DNA from: CAZUMJ01 sp964621605
GTDB lineage: Bacteria > Actinomycetota > Acidimicrobiia > Acidimicrobiales > Iamiaceae
Assembly (NCBI GenBank): GCA_964621605.1
Contig: CAZUMJ010000004.1
Location: 1-64,000 of the forward strand
Direction of reading: 5' to 3'
DNA length: 64,000 nucleotides
Part shown: piece by piece, positions 16,712-24,056 of the stretch
How the letters are laid out: each line of letters opens with the position of its first letter
Position numbering within the stretch: the stretch's first letter is position 1
Program-made: the position numbers and the translations under genes
Notes under the pieces: model-generated
What the model was told of the DNA's origin: nothing
Databases searched by the model: none
What the model saw: only the letters and a program-made list of their open reading frames with translations

Positions 16712-17872
16712 TTACTTGAGGGTCTTCAGGTAGGCCACGAGCTCATCGATCTGGCTCGGGCTGAGGTTCAGGTTGGGCATACCGCGTCGGCTTCCGAAGG
16801 TGCCGTCGCCATCGGGCGCCATCGGCAACATCGCGGGAGGATCCGCGAGCCAGGCTCTGACGTTGGCTTCGTCGAAACAGGTGTCGACGTCGTAGTCGAT
16901 GCCCTGGGCACGGCACTCGGGCGTGTCCTTGCGAAGGTCGAACTCGCCGCTCGCGAACACGGTGCGGCTCGCGAAATGGGTGAGGTCAGGCGCGGCGTGC
17001 GAGCGCAAGTCGACCTTGTCAGGTGCGACCTCGTTCACGCCCTTGATGTCGTGACACCCTGCGCAGGCGCTGAAGGCTTCCTTGCCCTTCTTGGCGAGCT
17101 CGGTCGTGGGCTCCGCCGCGGGCTTCTCCTCGCGCTCGACCCACTTGGCGTAGTCGGCTTCGGAGAGCACGATCACCTTGAAGCGCATGTTGGCGTGCGA
17201 CAGACCGCACATAACCGTGCACTGCCCGAAGTACTCACCGGGCTTGTCGGCGGCGACGTTGAAGTTGGTGATGCGGCCGGGAACGACGTCGCGCTTGCCC
17301 TGCAGGCGCGGCACCCACCAGCCGTGGATCACGTCGCGGGACGCCATCTTGAGCGCGATGTCGGTCTTGGCGGGGATGACGAGCTCGTTCGCAGTGACGA
17401 TCTCGTCGTACTTCCCGTCGTGGTTGATGTCGTAGCGGAACTCCCACCACCACTGCTGGCCGATGACCTCGACCTGTGGGTTCGTCTTGGGGGGCTCCTT
17501 GGCGAGCTGCATCACACCGATGACGGTGAAGACACCGGTGATGCCGATGATCAGCGCGGGGGTGATCGTCCACGCCAACTCCATGTTGCGGCTGCCGTGG
17601 ATCTGCGGCGGGATGTCGTTGTCGTCGTGGGGGGCCTCCGCGTCGATGCGGTAGCGCCACGCGAAGTACAACGACACACCGATCACCAGGACGCCCACGA
17701 CCGCGCAGGCGGCGAAGACCGGCACCACCAGGTGGTAGATCGTGCGCGCGTAGTGGCTCTCGGGCTTCAGCGAGTCTTGCGGTGCGTTGCGGGCGCAACC
17801 GGAAAGGACCGTGGCCGCACCGGCGACGAGCACACCGAGTCGAACTCCACCGGTGACACGACGGCGCGACAT
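16712..17872 (-). CDS. ctaC: Cytochrome c oxidase subunit II with fused cytochrome c (caa3 type)
   Basis: Subunit II, 386 residues: lipoprotein signal (LSGC lipobox), two membrane helices, a CuA domain and a C-terminal c-type heme domain that accepts electrons. CuA ligands are visible at Cys218, Cys222, His226 and Met229 in GQCTVMCGLSHANM. The glutamate usually between the cysteines (CSELC-type) is valine here. The heme site is CAGCH (Cys270, Cys273, His274), with an axial Met in GMPNL near the end. ATG 17872 has a strong AGGAGG site. An upstream ATG at 17926 overlaps the previous stop as ATGA and is a possible alternative. Confidence 0.92.
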   Translation of the reverse strand: MSRRRVTGGVRLGVLVAGAATVLSGCARNAPQDSLKPESHYARTIYHLVVPVFAACAVVGVLVIGVSLYFAWRYRIDAEAPHDDNDIPPQIHGSRNMELAWTITPALIIGITGVFTVIGVMQLAKEPPKTNPQVEVIGQQWWWEFRYDINHDGKYDEIVTANELVIPAKTDIALKMASRDVIHGWWVPRLQGKRDVVPGRITNFNVAADKPGEYFGQCTVMCGLSHANMRFKVIVLSEADYAKWVEREEKPAAEPTTELAKKGKEAFSACAGCHDIKGVNEVAPDKVDLRSHAAPDLTHFASRTVFASGEFDLRKDTPECRAQGIDYDVDTCFDEANVRAWLADPPAMLPMAPDGDGTFGSRRGMPNLNLSPSQIDELVAYLKTLK

Positions 17873-17922
17873 GGAACCTCCTGCCGAGCGAGCTGCTCGG
17901 TGACGGATACGGGCGAGGATGG

Positions 17923-18768
17923 TCATCGCAGCACCTTGACCACGAGTGGCGAGCCGACGGGACCGGCGCTCGTGCCCTTCACGACATACGGATGCGAGTG
18001 GGGCTCCTCGTGCTCGATCTCGCGGGGGCCGTGCACGAGCCCGGCGACGCCGCCAGCCAACAGCGCGACTGCGCCGACCACGACCAGCCCGGCAACGAGG
18101 TTGCGCCCGACCTGCGGTCGGGCGTTGAGCAGGATGGCGACCACGAACACCACGGCAGGGACCCCGCCGAACACGAGCGCAGCACCGAGCTCGGACACCG
18201 CCAAGAGAATGCGCGAGACGGCGAAGACGAACAGCGCGATGCCCAGGATCGCCATGAGCGGGATCTCGATGGGGTTGAGCAACCGGTTGCGGATGGTGCG
18301 GTTGGCGACCACGTCGTCGGTGGCTCGGTCGGACCAGGCACGGATCGTCCACTCCAGCGTCACCACACCGCTGATGACCAGGCCGAGCACGAAGATCGGT
18401 GCGCTCTCGACGAGGCCGAGAATCGTCACACCGGCGCCAAATGCGGCGAGGATGGGCCAGTAGCTCACCCCGGTCGGAACCGTCACCGCGGGCGGCTGCT
18501 CCAAGCCGGCGAGCTCCGCTTCTGCCTCGGGGTCTGCGTCACGGACCGCGGTGGCAACCCCACCGGCGAAGAACGCGGCACCCGCGATCGCGACCAGCAC
18601 TGCGTAGCCGATGTGGTCGCCGACGTAGCCCTTGTAGCCAAGGCTGAGCGGGCCGACGATGCTGTCCATGCCGACTGCATGCCCGGAGGTGGCGACGGCA
18701 TAGAAGAACGCCGCGACGAGACCGAGCACGCCCACGCCATAGAAGTACTTCGAACCGGTTGTGATCAT
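17923..18768 (-). CDS. Membrane protein of the oxidase operon, function unknown
   Basis: A 281-residue membrane protein with about seven or eight predicted helices, encoded between the second subunit III gene and ctaC. I do not recognise a named family. A central VSYWPILAAFGAGVTILG stretch resembles the extra C-terminal helices of CtaD (PSYWPIVLAFG) and small subunit IV-like proteins, so it may be an accessory oxidase subunit. The N-terminus is YFYGVGVLGLVAAFFYAVAT and the C-terminus is a short His-rich extracytoplasmic tail. Position inside the operon is the main clue to its role. Confidence 0.8.
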   Translation of the reverse strand: MITTGSKYFYGVGVLGLVAAFFYAVATSGHAVGMDSIVGPLSLGYKGYVGDHIGYAVLVAIAGAAFFAGGVATAVRDADPEAEAELAGLEQPPAVTVPTGVSYWPILAAFGAGVTILGLVESAPIFVLGLVISGVVTLEWTIRAWSDRATDDVVANRTIRNRLLNPIEIPLMAILGIALFVFAVSRILLAVSELGAALVFGGVPAVVFVVAILLNARPQVGRNLVAGLVVVGAVALLAGGVAGLVHGPREIEHEEPHSHPYVVKGTSAGPVGSPLVVKVLR

Positions 18769-18783
18769 TGGGTCGAGAACTCC

Positions 18784-19398
18784 CTACTTCGTGACGTAGA
18801 TCGCGAGCCACAGGACGCCGTAGACGGCGACCACGACATACCAGTACAGGGCAGCGGCTGACAGACCTTCGCGATCGCCGCTGTGATACTGGCCCCCGAG
18901 GCTGCGGAAGCCCATGAGCAGGGCGAACAGCATGCCGACCGCCACCATGGCGACGTGTGCCCCGGTGGTCACGAACAGCAGCAGCGCTGCGGTGCTGTCG
19001 TGGATGCCCAGCCCAAGGCCGGTCCAAGCGAAGGACTCGGCGTTGATGAATGCCGTGCCGAGCAGGAGCACGATGAACAACGCCACCCAGGTGCTCTGGC
19101 GGTCGTCGTTGCCGATGGCGTACACGGCCCACTGCATGGCGGGGACGGAGAGCAGCAGCGTGAACAGCGCCATGTTCGGAGCGGTGAGCGGCAACGCCCC
19201 GGCGGGGATCCACTCTGCGCCGCTGGCGATGGCGCCGCTTCGGGCTGCCAGGTAGACGCCGAGCAGGGTGAGGACCAGCACCGCGGAGGCCCCAGCGGCG
19301 ACGCCGGTCGCCACCAGCAAGGAACGCTGCCGGCGTGGCGCCGCGATGACCGCCAGATCGAGGGCGAGATCGCCCGAATCAGGGTTGATCGCGCTCAT
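18784..19398 (-). CDS. Second cytochrome c oxidase subunit III-like protein
   Basis: A 204-residue five-helix protein of the heme-copper oxidase subunit III family, clearly divergent from the ctaE product. Recognisable blocks are the MQWAVYAIGNDDRQ segment, GAHVAMVAVGMLFALLMG (matching the FHGVHVTIG helix of true subunit III) and LYWYVVVAVYGVLWLAIYV at the end. Its ATG overlaps the stop of the degenerate subunit I gene, so the two are coupled and probably form a pair. Confidence 0.85.
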   Translation of the reverse strand: MSAINPDSGDLALDLAVIAAPRRQRSLLVATGVAAGASAVLVLTLLGVYLAARSGAIASGAEWIPAGALPLTAPNMALFTLLLSVPAMQWAVYAIGNDDRQSTWVALFIVLLLGTAFINAESFAWTGLGLGIHDSTAALLLFVTTGAHVAMVAVGMLFALLMGFRSLGGQYHSGDREGLSAAALYWYVVVAVYGVLWLAIYVTK

Positions 19399-21023
19399 CG
19401 TGCACCCCCGTGCGTCGCGGGGACGCCTTCACGCAGGTCGGCTACGGGCGCCTCGGATCGCACCGGAGGCACCTCGAGGAAGTTGTCGTACGCCGGAGGC
19501 GAGTCGGTCGCCCACTCGAGCGACTGACCGGTCCACGGGTCGGCAACGGTCGCGTCGCCCCGCAGGGCGCTGACGAGGTTGATGGCCGCGAGGGCCACGC
19601 CAACGAGGAGCGCGGCGGCGCCGGCGGCGGTCACCAGGTTGTAGGTGGCGGTGCCGGTCTGGACCTCGACGCCCTTGCCGAACGCCCCAGCGAGCAGCTG
19701 GCCGGCGGCGACGCCGAGGCCGCCGAGGAGGGTCAGCCCGGCAGACCCGAGGCCGATCACGTCGGAGGACTGGCGGCCAGTGATCTTGGAGGACCAGTAG
19801 TGTAGCCCGCCCAGCGCGGCGACGATGCCGGCCGCGATCGCAAGGGTCGCCTGGCCGTCGTCCCACAAGGTGTTGTGCAGGTCGAGGCGCTCGATGGGCG
19901 CCAGGATGCCCGCGGCAGCGGCGAGGAGGAGCAGCGGCACCACCGCCAACGCGAACAGGAGCGGGCTGCCCTTCACGGGCTTCCCGGCGGCTCGACCACG
20001 GCGGAACGAATCTGCCCAGAGCCCAGCGAGACCCAGCACGGGAAGGAGCGCCAGGACGGCTTGGACGAGCATGACGGGGTTGGAGAACTTCTGGGCGGCG
20101 ATCTGGTCTGTGTTGAAGGCGACGTAGGTGCTCACGGACCAGGCGCCCACCCCGGCAAGGCCGAACAGCCCGATGAGCGCAAACGCACCCTGATGACGGA
20201 GCTCGTTGCGGGCCCGGCTGAAGGTCGGGATGATGTCGCCGACGATGCCGAGAGCCGGAACGACGAAGGCGTAGATCTGAGGCTGGCGGATCGCCCACAC
20301 GACGTTGCCGTACAGCGCGCCGTTCGTGTTGGCACCGTTGAGGATGCCCCCGGCACGGTGGTCGACGTACGCGAGGACCAACAGCGCCACGAGGACCGGA
20401 AGGGTGAGCAGCCAGATGCTCGCGGCAACGACCATGCTCCACGCGAACAGCGGCACCCGGGTGAGACGCATGCCGGGCGTCCGGCAGGTGAACACCGTGG
20501 TGAGCACGACCACCGCGCCGAGGAGCAGCCCGACGACCACGAGGATCAACGCGAGCAGCCACAGGTCGACGGCCTTGGTCGTCCCACCACCGGGACCGCC
20601 GTTGGTGGCGTACGACGCGATGTAGAGCCCGGCGCCGACGACGTAGAGCCAATAGGAGCCGGCGGCTGCCCGTGGGAACGCCACCGAGCGCGAGCCGATC
20701 TGCAGCGGCACCACGAGGAGTGCCAAGCCCAACAGGAGCGGGATGAGCCCGAGGAACACCACGGACGTGGTGTGGAGCGTCAGGATCTGGAAGAAGTTGC
20801 TGTCGGAGAGGATGCGGTGCTTGCCCGGGTCGAGCTGGTCGAACGCGACCAGCTCGCCCAGCACCAACGAGCCGAGCAGCATCGCGAGGGCGGTGCCGAT
20901 GAAGAGTCTGCCGACGGTCTTGTGGTCGCCCGAGCCGAGCGTCCCCGCAAGGCCGGTCGGCGGCAAGGGAGACGCGTTGGAGGAAACCCCGGTCTCTGAT
21001 GTTCTCGGTTGGGTCAAAGCCAT
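19395..21023 (-). CDS. Subunit I-like oxidase paralogue lacking metal ligands
   Basis: A 542-residue paralogue of cytochrome oxidase subunit I. Homology to the neighbouring CtaD is plain (VVPLQIGSRSVAFPRA; WAIRQPQIYAFVVPALG; a shared DPWTGQSLEWATDSPPAYDNF tail). The helix II heme-a histidine is kept (His84 in LTLHTTS). The helix VI CuB histidine and glutamate are both Gln (Q247, Q249), though the tyrosine remains. The HH pair for CuB is absent in the AGVGAWSVSTYV region. The helix X AHFH is GQAT (Gln391, Thr393), removing the heme a3 ligand and the second heme a ligand. It therefore cannot form a normal binuclear centre. It is intact, uninterrupted and in an operon, so a structural or regulatory role is more likely than decay. 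Confidence 0.85.
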   Translation of the reverse strand: MALTQPRTSETGVSSNASPLPPTGLAGTLGSGDHKTVGRLFIGTALAMLLGSLVLGELVAFDQLDPGKHRILSDSNFFQILTLHTTSVVFLGLIPLLLGLALLVVPLQIGSRSVAFPRAAAGSYWLYVVGAGLYIASYATNGGPGGGTTKAVDLWLLALILVVVGLLLGAVVVLTTVFTCRTPGMRLTRVPLFAWSMVVAASIWLLTLPVLVALLVLAYVDHRAGGILNGANTNGALYGNVVWAIRQPQIYAFVVPALGIVGDIIPTFSRARNELRHQGAFALIGLFGLAGVGAWSVSTYVAFNTDQIAAQKFSNPVMLVQAVLALLPVLGLAGLWADSFRRGRAAGKPVKGSPLLFALAVVPLLLLAAAAGILAPIERLDLHNTLWDDGQATLAIAAGIVAALGGLHYWSSKITGRQSSDVIGLGSAGLTLLGGLGVAAGQLLAGAFGKGVEVQTGTATYNLVTAAGAAALLVGVALAAINLVSALRGDATVADPWTGQSLEWATDSPPAYDNFLEVPPVRSEAPVADLREGVPATHGGAR

Positions 21024-21129
21024 GGAATTAGCAACCCTCGCTCAACGGCAGGCAGCAGTTCGGGACAATACACAGCCGCCCCACCGGGCGAGGAAATGGG
21101 CGGGTGTGTGGCGGGGATGCACAAGGCGC

Positions 21130-22026
21130 TCATCTCGCTCCCCGAACGAGCTGATCGACCACCATGGCGCCGAACAGCAGCGTGACATAGGTGATCGACC
21201 AGGCGAACATACGTATGGCAACCTTCGGCGACTCGGTGCGCAGGAGCTGCACAGCGAAGCCGGTGAACACCGAGCCGAGCACGACGGCGGCTGCGATGTA
21301 GATGAGGCCCATGTGCGCAACGGGAGCGAAGACCAAGGTCAAGCCCCACAGCACCACGGTGTAGGCGAGGATCTGCCAGGCGGTGGTGCGCAGGCTCTTC
21401 ACCACCGGAAGCATCGGCACCTCGGCCGCGGCGTAGTCGTCGCGGTAGCGGAACGCGAGCGCCCAGAAGTGGGGTGGCGTCCACATGAAGATGACGAGGA
21501 AGAGCACCACCGGCGGCCAGGCGAGGCTCCCGGTGACCGAGCTCCAGCCGATGAGGACGGGCACCGCGCCGGCCGCGCCCCCGATGACGATGTTCTGTGT
21601 CGAGGTGCGCTTCAGCCAGAGCGTGTAGACGAAGACGTAGAAGAGGCATGCGGCGACAGCCAGCACGGCACTGAGCAGGTTGACCGTCGTCCAGAGCCAG
21701 GCGAACGCGGTGATCTCGAGGCAGACGGCGAACACCAGCGCCTCGTTGGGCTGCACGACCCCGGTCACGAGCGGGCGGCCGCGGGTCCGAGCCATGAGCC
21801 TGTCGATGTCGCGGTCGACGTACATGTTGACGGCGTGGGCACCGCCCGCTGCGAAGGTCCCGCCCGCCACGGTGGCGAAGATCAGCCAGAGTGACGGAAC
21901 ACCGCGCGCGGCAACGACTTGTGTGGGGACCGTGGTGACGAGCAGCAACTCGATGATCCGCGGCTTGGTGAGCGCCACGAAACCGGCGAGGCGCGCGCGG
22001 AGCGGAACCTCGACCGTTGCGACCAT
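21130..22026 (-). CDS. ctaB: Protoheme IX farnesyltransferase (heme O synthase)
   Basis: A 298-residue UbiA-superfamily membrane prenyltransferase that adds a farnesyl chain to heme b, giving heme O. The two Asp-rich sites are present: NMYVDRDIDRLMARTRGRPL and a second YRDDYAAAEVPMLPV loop. It faces ctaA across a 153-base divergent region, so the two enzymes of heme A synthesis flank one promoter region. The oxidase genes follow on the same strand after a 106-base gap. A TAACCT box lies 9 bases before the ATG. Confidence 0.95.
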   Translation of the reverse strand: MVATVEVPLRARLAGFVALTKPRIIELLLVTTVPTQVVAARGVPSLWLIFATVAGGTFAAGGAHAVNMYVDRDIDRLMARTRGRPLVTGVVQPNEALVFAVCLEITAFAWLWTTVNLLSAVLAVAACLFYVFVYTLWLKRTSTQNIVIGGAAGAVPVLIGWSSVTGSLAWPPVVLFLVIFMWTPPHFWALAFRYRDDYAAAEVPMLPVVKSLRTTAWQILAYTVVLWGLTLVFAPVAHMGLIYIAAAVVLGSVFTGFAVQLLRTESPKVAIRMFAWSITYVTLLFGAMVVDQLVRGAR

Positions 22027-22035
22027 CGGGCTCTG

Positions 22036-22041
22036 AGGTTA
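22036..22041 (-). promoter_or_regulatory. -10-like TAACCT before ctaB
   Basis: On the minus strand TAACCT is followed by nine bases and then ATG 22026, so transcription would begin about three bases ahead of the start codon. It lies in the divergent ctaA/ctaB region. Confidence 0.4.
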
Positions 22042-22166
22042 GGACCGCTCGTCCACGCGAGCCAAAGCACCCCGATCACCGGGCGCTGCGGAGACGAGCC
22101 GACGGATTGACGACGCGCACCCTCGGCCCGTGTGTGAGGCATTGGGGGCCCGTGCACCCCGGGCCG

Positions 22167-22172
22167 TAGCCT
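22167..22172 (+). promoter_or_regulatory. -10 box TAGCCT, leaderless start of ctaA
   Basis: TAGCCT is followed by seven bases and then GTG 22180. The spacing supports both the leaderless transcript and the choice of GTG as start. Confidence 0.5.
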
Positions 22173-22179
22173 CGAAGTC

Positions 22180-23286
22180 GTGTCTTCGCCGAAGCCGCCG
22201 GAATCCCCAGCCCGGGGCGTGACCCGAAGGCGCGCTCGCATCACGCCGTCCGCCTATCGGACGGTCACGCTCGCTGCGGTGTGGCTCATCATGCTGATCG
22301 TGGTCACCGGCGGAGCCGTGCGGCTCTCCAACTCGGGACTGGGTTGCACCGACTGGCCGCGCTGCACCGACAACCGCATCGTTGCCCCCGCTGAGCTGCA
22401 CGCCTGGATCGAGTTCGGGAACCGGCTGGTGACCGGACTCGTCTCGATCATCGTCATCGCGGCGGTACTCGGCGCGCTGCTGCGCGTGCCACGGCGCCGT
22501 GATCTGACCTGGCTCTCGTGGGGCCTCGTCGCCGGCGTGGTCGGCCAGATCGTGCTGGGTGGGCTGGTCGTGCTGTTCCACCTGTGGCCACCACTCGTCA
22601 TGGGCCATTTCGTGCTGTCCCAGATCCTCGTGGCAACCGCGGTCGTGCTCCACCTCCGCGCAGCTCGCGCGGACGTGATCGACGACGGGACCCCCTCCGC
22701 CACCCACGAGACGGAGGCCCCTCGGCCACTGCCTCGCGCAACCGCGGCGCCTGTGGTCGCGATCGTCGGTACGCAGGTCGTCCGGGTTTCTCGCGCACTG
22801 CTCACGCTCGGCGCCTTGGCGATCCTCACGGGCACCGTCGTGACCGGGACCGGACCGCATTCGGGGAGTCACGGCCACACCCTGGTCAAACGCCTTCCGT
22901 ACTCCATCACGACCGTCGCACGTATCCACGGCACCGTCGACATGCTGTTCCTCGCCACCGTGCTCCTGCTCGTCTGGCTCCTACGACGGGGGCAGGCGCC
23001 CACACCCGTCCTGCGTGCCCTCGAAACGGTGCTGCTCGTCGGAGTCCTGCAGGCGGTCGTCGGCTACACGCAGTACTTCACCGGCGTACCTGCCATTCTC
23101 GTCGGCACCCACATCCTGGGCGCCAGCCTCTTGTGGATCAGCCTGTTGGTCTTCCACCTGCGGCTGTTCGCCCCCGTGGCGGACCTGCGAAACTCGGCAG
23201 ATGGGGTGCACGCAGCAGGCGCAGGGCTCGACCGCCACGATGGCACCGGTCGAGACGGCGCCGGTCGAGATCTGGTCGCCCGATGA
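22180..23286 (+). CDS. ctaA: Heme A synthase, COX15/CtaA family
   Basis: A 368-residue membrane monooxygenase with eight helices that oxidises a methyl group of heme O to make heme A for the aa3-type oxidase. The first extracytoplasmic loop has the GCTDWPRC cysteine pair typical of the Bacillus-type CtaA. Heme-ligating histidines are visible in the helix segments around ELHAWIEFGNRL, LVMGHFVLSQ, IHGTVDML and VGTHILGAS. A Thr/Ala-rich linker with low conservation separates the two four-helix halves. The last 47 bases overlap the start of clpS. Confidence 0.93.
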   Translation: MSSPKPPESPARGVTRRRARITPSAYRTVTLAAVWLIMLIVVTGGAVRLSNSGLGCTDWPRCTDNRIVAPAELHAWIEFGNRLVTGLVSIIVIAAVLGALLRVPRRRDLTWLSWGLVAGVVGQIVLGGLVVLFHLWPPLVMGHFVLSQILVATAVVLHLRAARADVIDDGTPSATHETEAPRPLPRATAAPVVAIVGTQVVRVSRALLTLGALAILTGTVVTGTGPHSGSHGHTLVKRLPYSITTVARIHGTVDMLFLATVLLLVWLLRRGQAPTPVLRALETVLLVGVLQAVVGYTQYFTGVPAILVGTHILGASLLWISLLVFHLRLFAPVADLRNSADGVHAAGAGLDRHDGTGRDGAGRDLVAR

Positions 23287-23539
23287 CGACACAGTGCTCG
23301 ACGCGGACCTCCCATGGATCGTCCTCGTGTGGAACGACCCGATCAACCTGATGTCGTACGTGACCTTCGTGTTCCAGAAGCTGTTCGGCTACAGCCGCGA
23401 GAAGGCCGAGAAGCTCATGCTCGACGTGCACCAGAAGGGCCGGGCGGTGGTGTCGTCAGGCCCCCGCGAGAAGGCCGAGCTCGACGTGTTCCGCCTGCAC
23501 GAGCACGGTCTCTGGGCCACGATGCAGCGAGACACGTGA
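23240..23539 (+). CDS. clpS: ATP-dependent Clp protease adaptor ClpS
   Basis: A 99-residue adaptor that delivers N-end-rule substrates to ClpA/ClpC-ClpP. PWIVLVWNDPINLMSYVTFV contains the conserved NDP of the substrate-binding pocket. The KAEKLMLDVHQKGRAVV helix and a C-terminal LHEHGLWATM complete the fold. The first 25 residues are a flexible tail. The gene begins inside the end of ctaA and is followed by the DUF2017 gene, an arrangement common in actinobacteria. Confidence 0.93.
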   Translation: MAPVETAPVEIWSPDDDTVLDADLPWIVLVWNDPINLMSYVTFVFQKLFGYSREKAEKLMLDVHQKGRAVVSSGPREKAELDVFRLHEHGLWATMQRDT

Positions 23540-23566
23540 CCACGACGACGTGCGGGGCCCCCTGAC

Positions 23567-24037
23567 GTGGCCTGGTTCCGCCGACCAATCCGCCGCCGCC
23601 CCGACGGCACGATCGAAGTGCGCCTCGATCAGACCCAACGCGACCTGATCCGCGCCTGGACCGCAGAGCTGCGCACGCTCCTCGAAGACGATGAGCACCG
23701 TCCCGTACTGCGCCGCCTCGAACCACCCGCGTACGGGCAGGACGTCGTGCGAGACGCCGAATACCAGGCCCTCATGGGCAGCGAACTGCGCAGCTCCCGC
23801 CGCGAGGCGCTCGATTCGGTCGCGGCCAACATCGACGCGACCGTGCTCGACGAGGCGCAGGCAGTGGCCTGGATGCAAGCGATAAACGCCGTGCGCCTCG
23901 TGCTGGGCACGCACCTGGACGTGAGCGAGGACAGCCCCGCACTGGTGCGAGGTCCCGACGAGGGCCTCTGGGCCACCTACCACCTGCTCTCCGTCGTGTT
24001 GGAGCAGTTGGTGGACGCCCTCGGTTCGACCCCCTAG
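23567..24037 (+). CDS. DUF2017 family protein next to clpS
   Basis: A 156-residue soluble protein with the features of DUF2017: N-terminal basic FRRPIRRRPDG, RVLRRLEPPAY-like middle (here PVLRRLEPPAYGQD) and long helices ending LLSVVLEQLVDAL. The family almost always sits directly behind clpS in actinobacteria, and a link to ClpS-dependent proteolysis is inferred only from this. It starts at GTG 23567, 27 bases after clpS. Confidence 0.85.
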   Translation: MAWFRRPIRRRPDGTIEVRLDQTQRDLIRAWTAELRTLLEDDEHRPVLRRLEPPAYGQDVVRDAEYQALMGSELRSSRREALDSVAANIDATVLDEAQAVAWMQAINAVRLVLGTHLDVSEDSPALVRGPDEGLWATYHLLSVVLEQLVDALGSTP

Positions 24038-24056
24038 CCGCCGACCTCGACGCGAC

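Noticed and set aside
16577..18463. 628-codon plus-strand frame opposite ctaC/ctaD
   Set aside because: Antisense shadow of highly conserved oxidase genes; composition is rich in His, Arg, Asp and Val with no domain, as expected for the complementary strand of GC-rich coding DNA.
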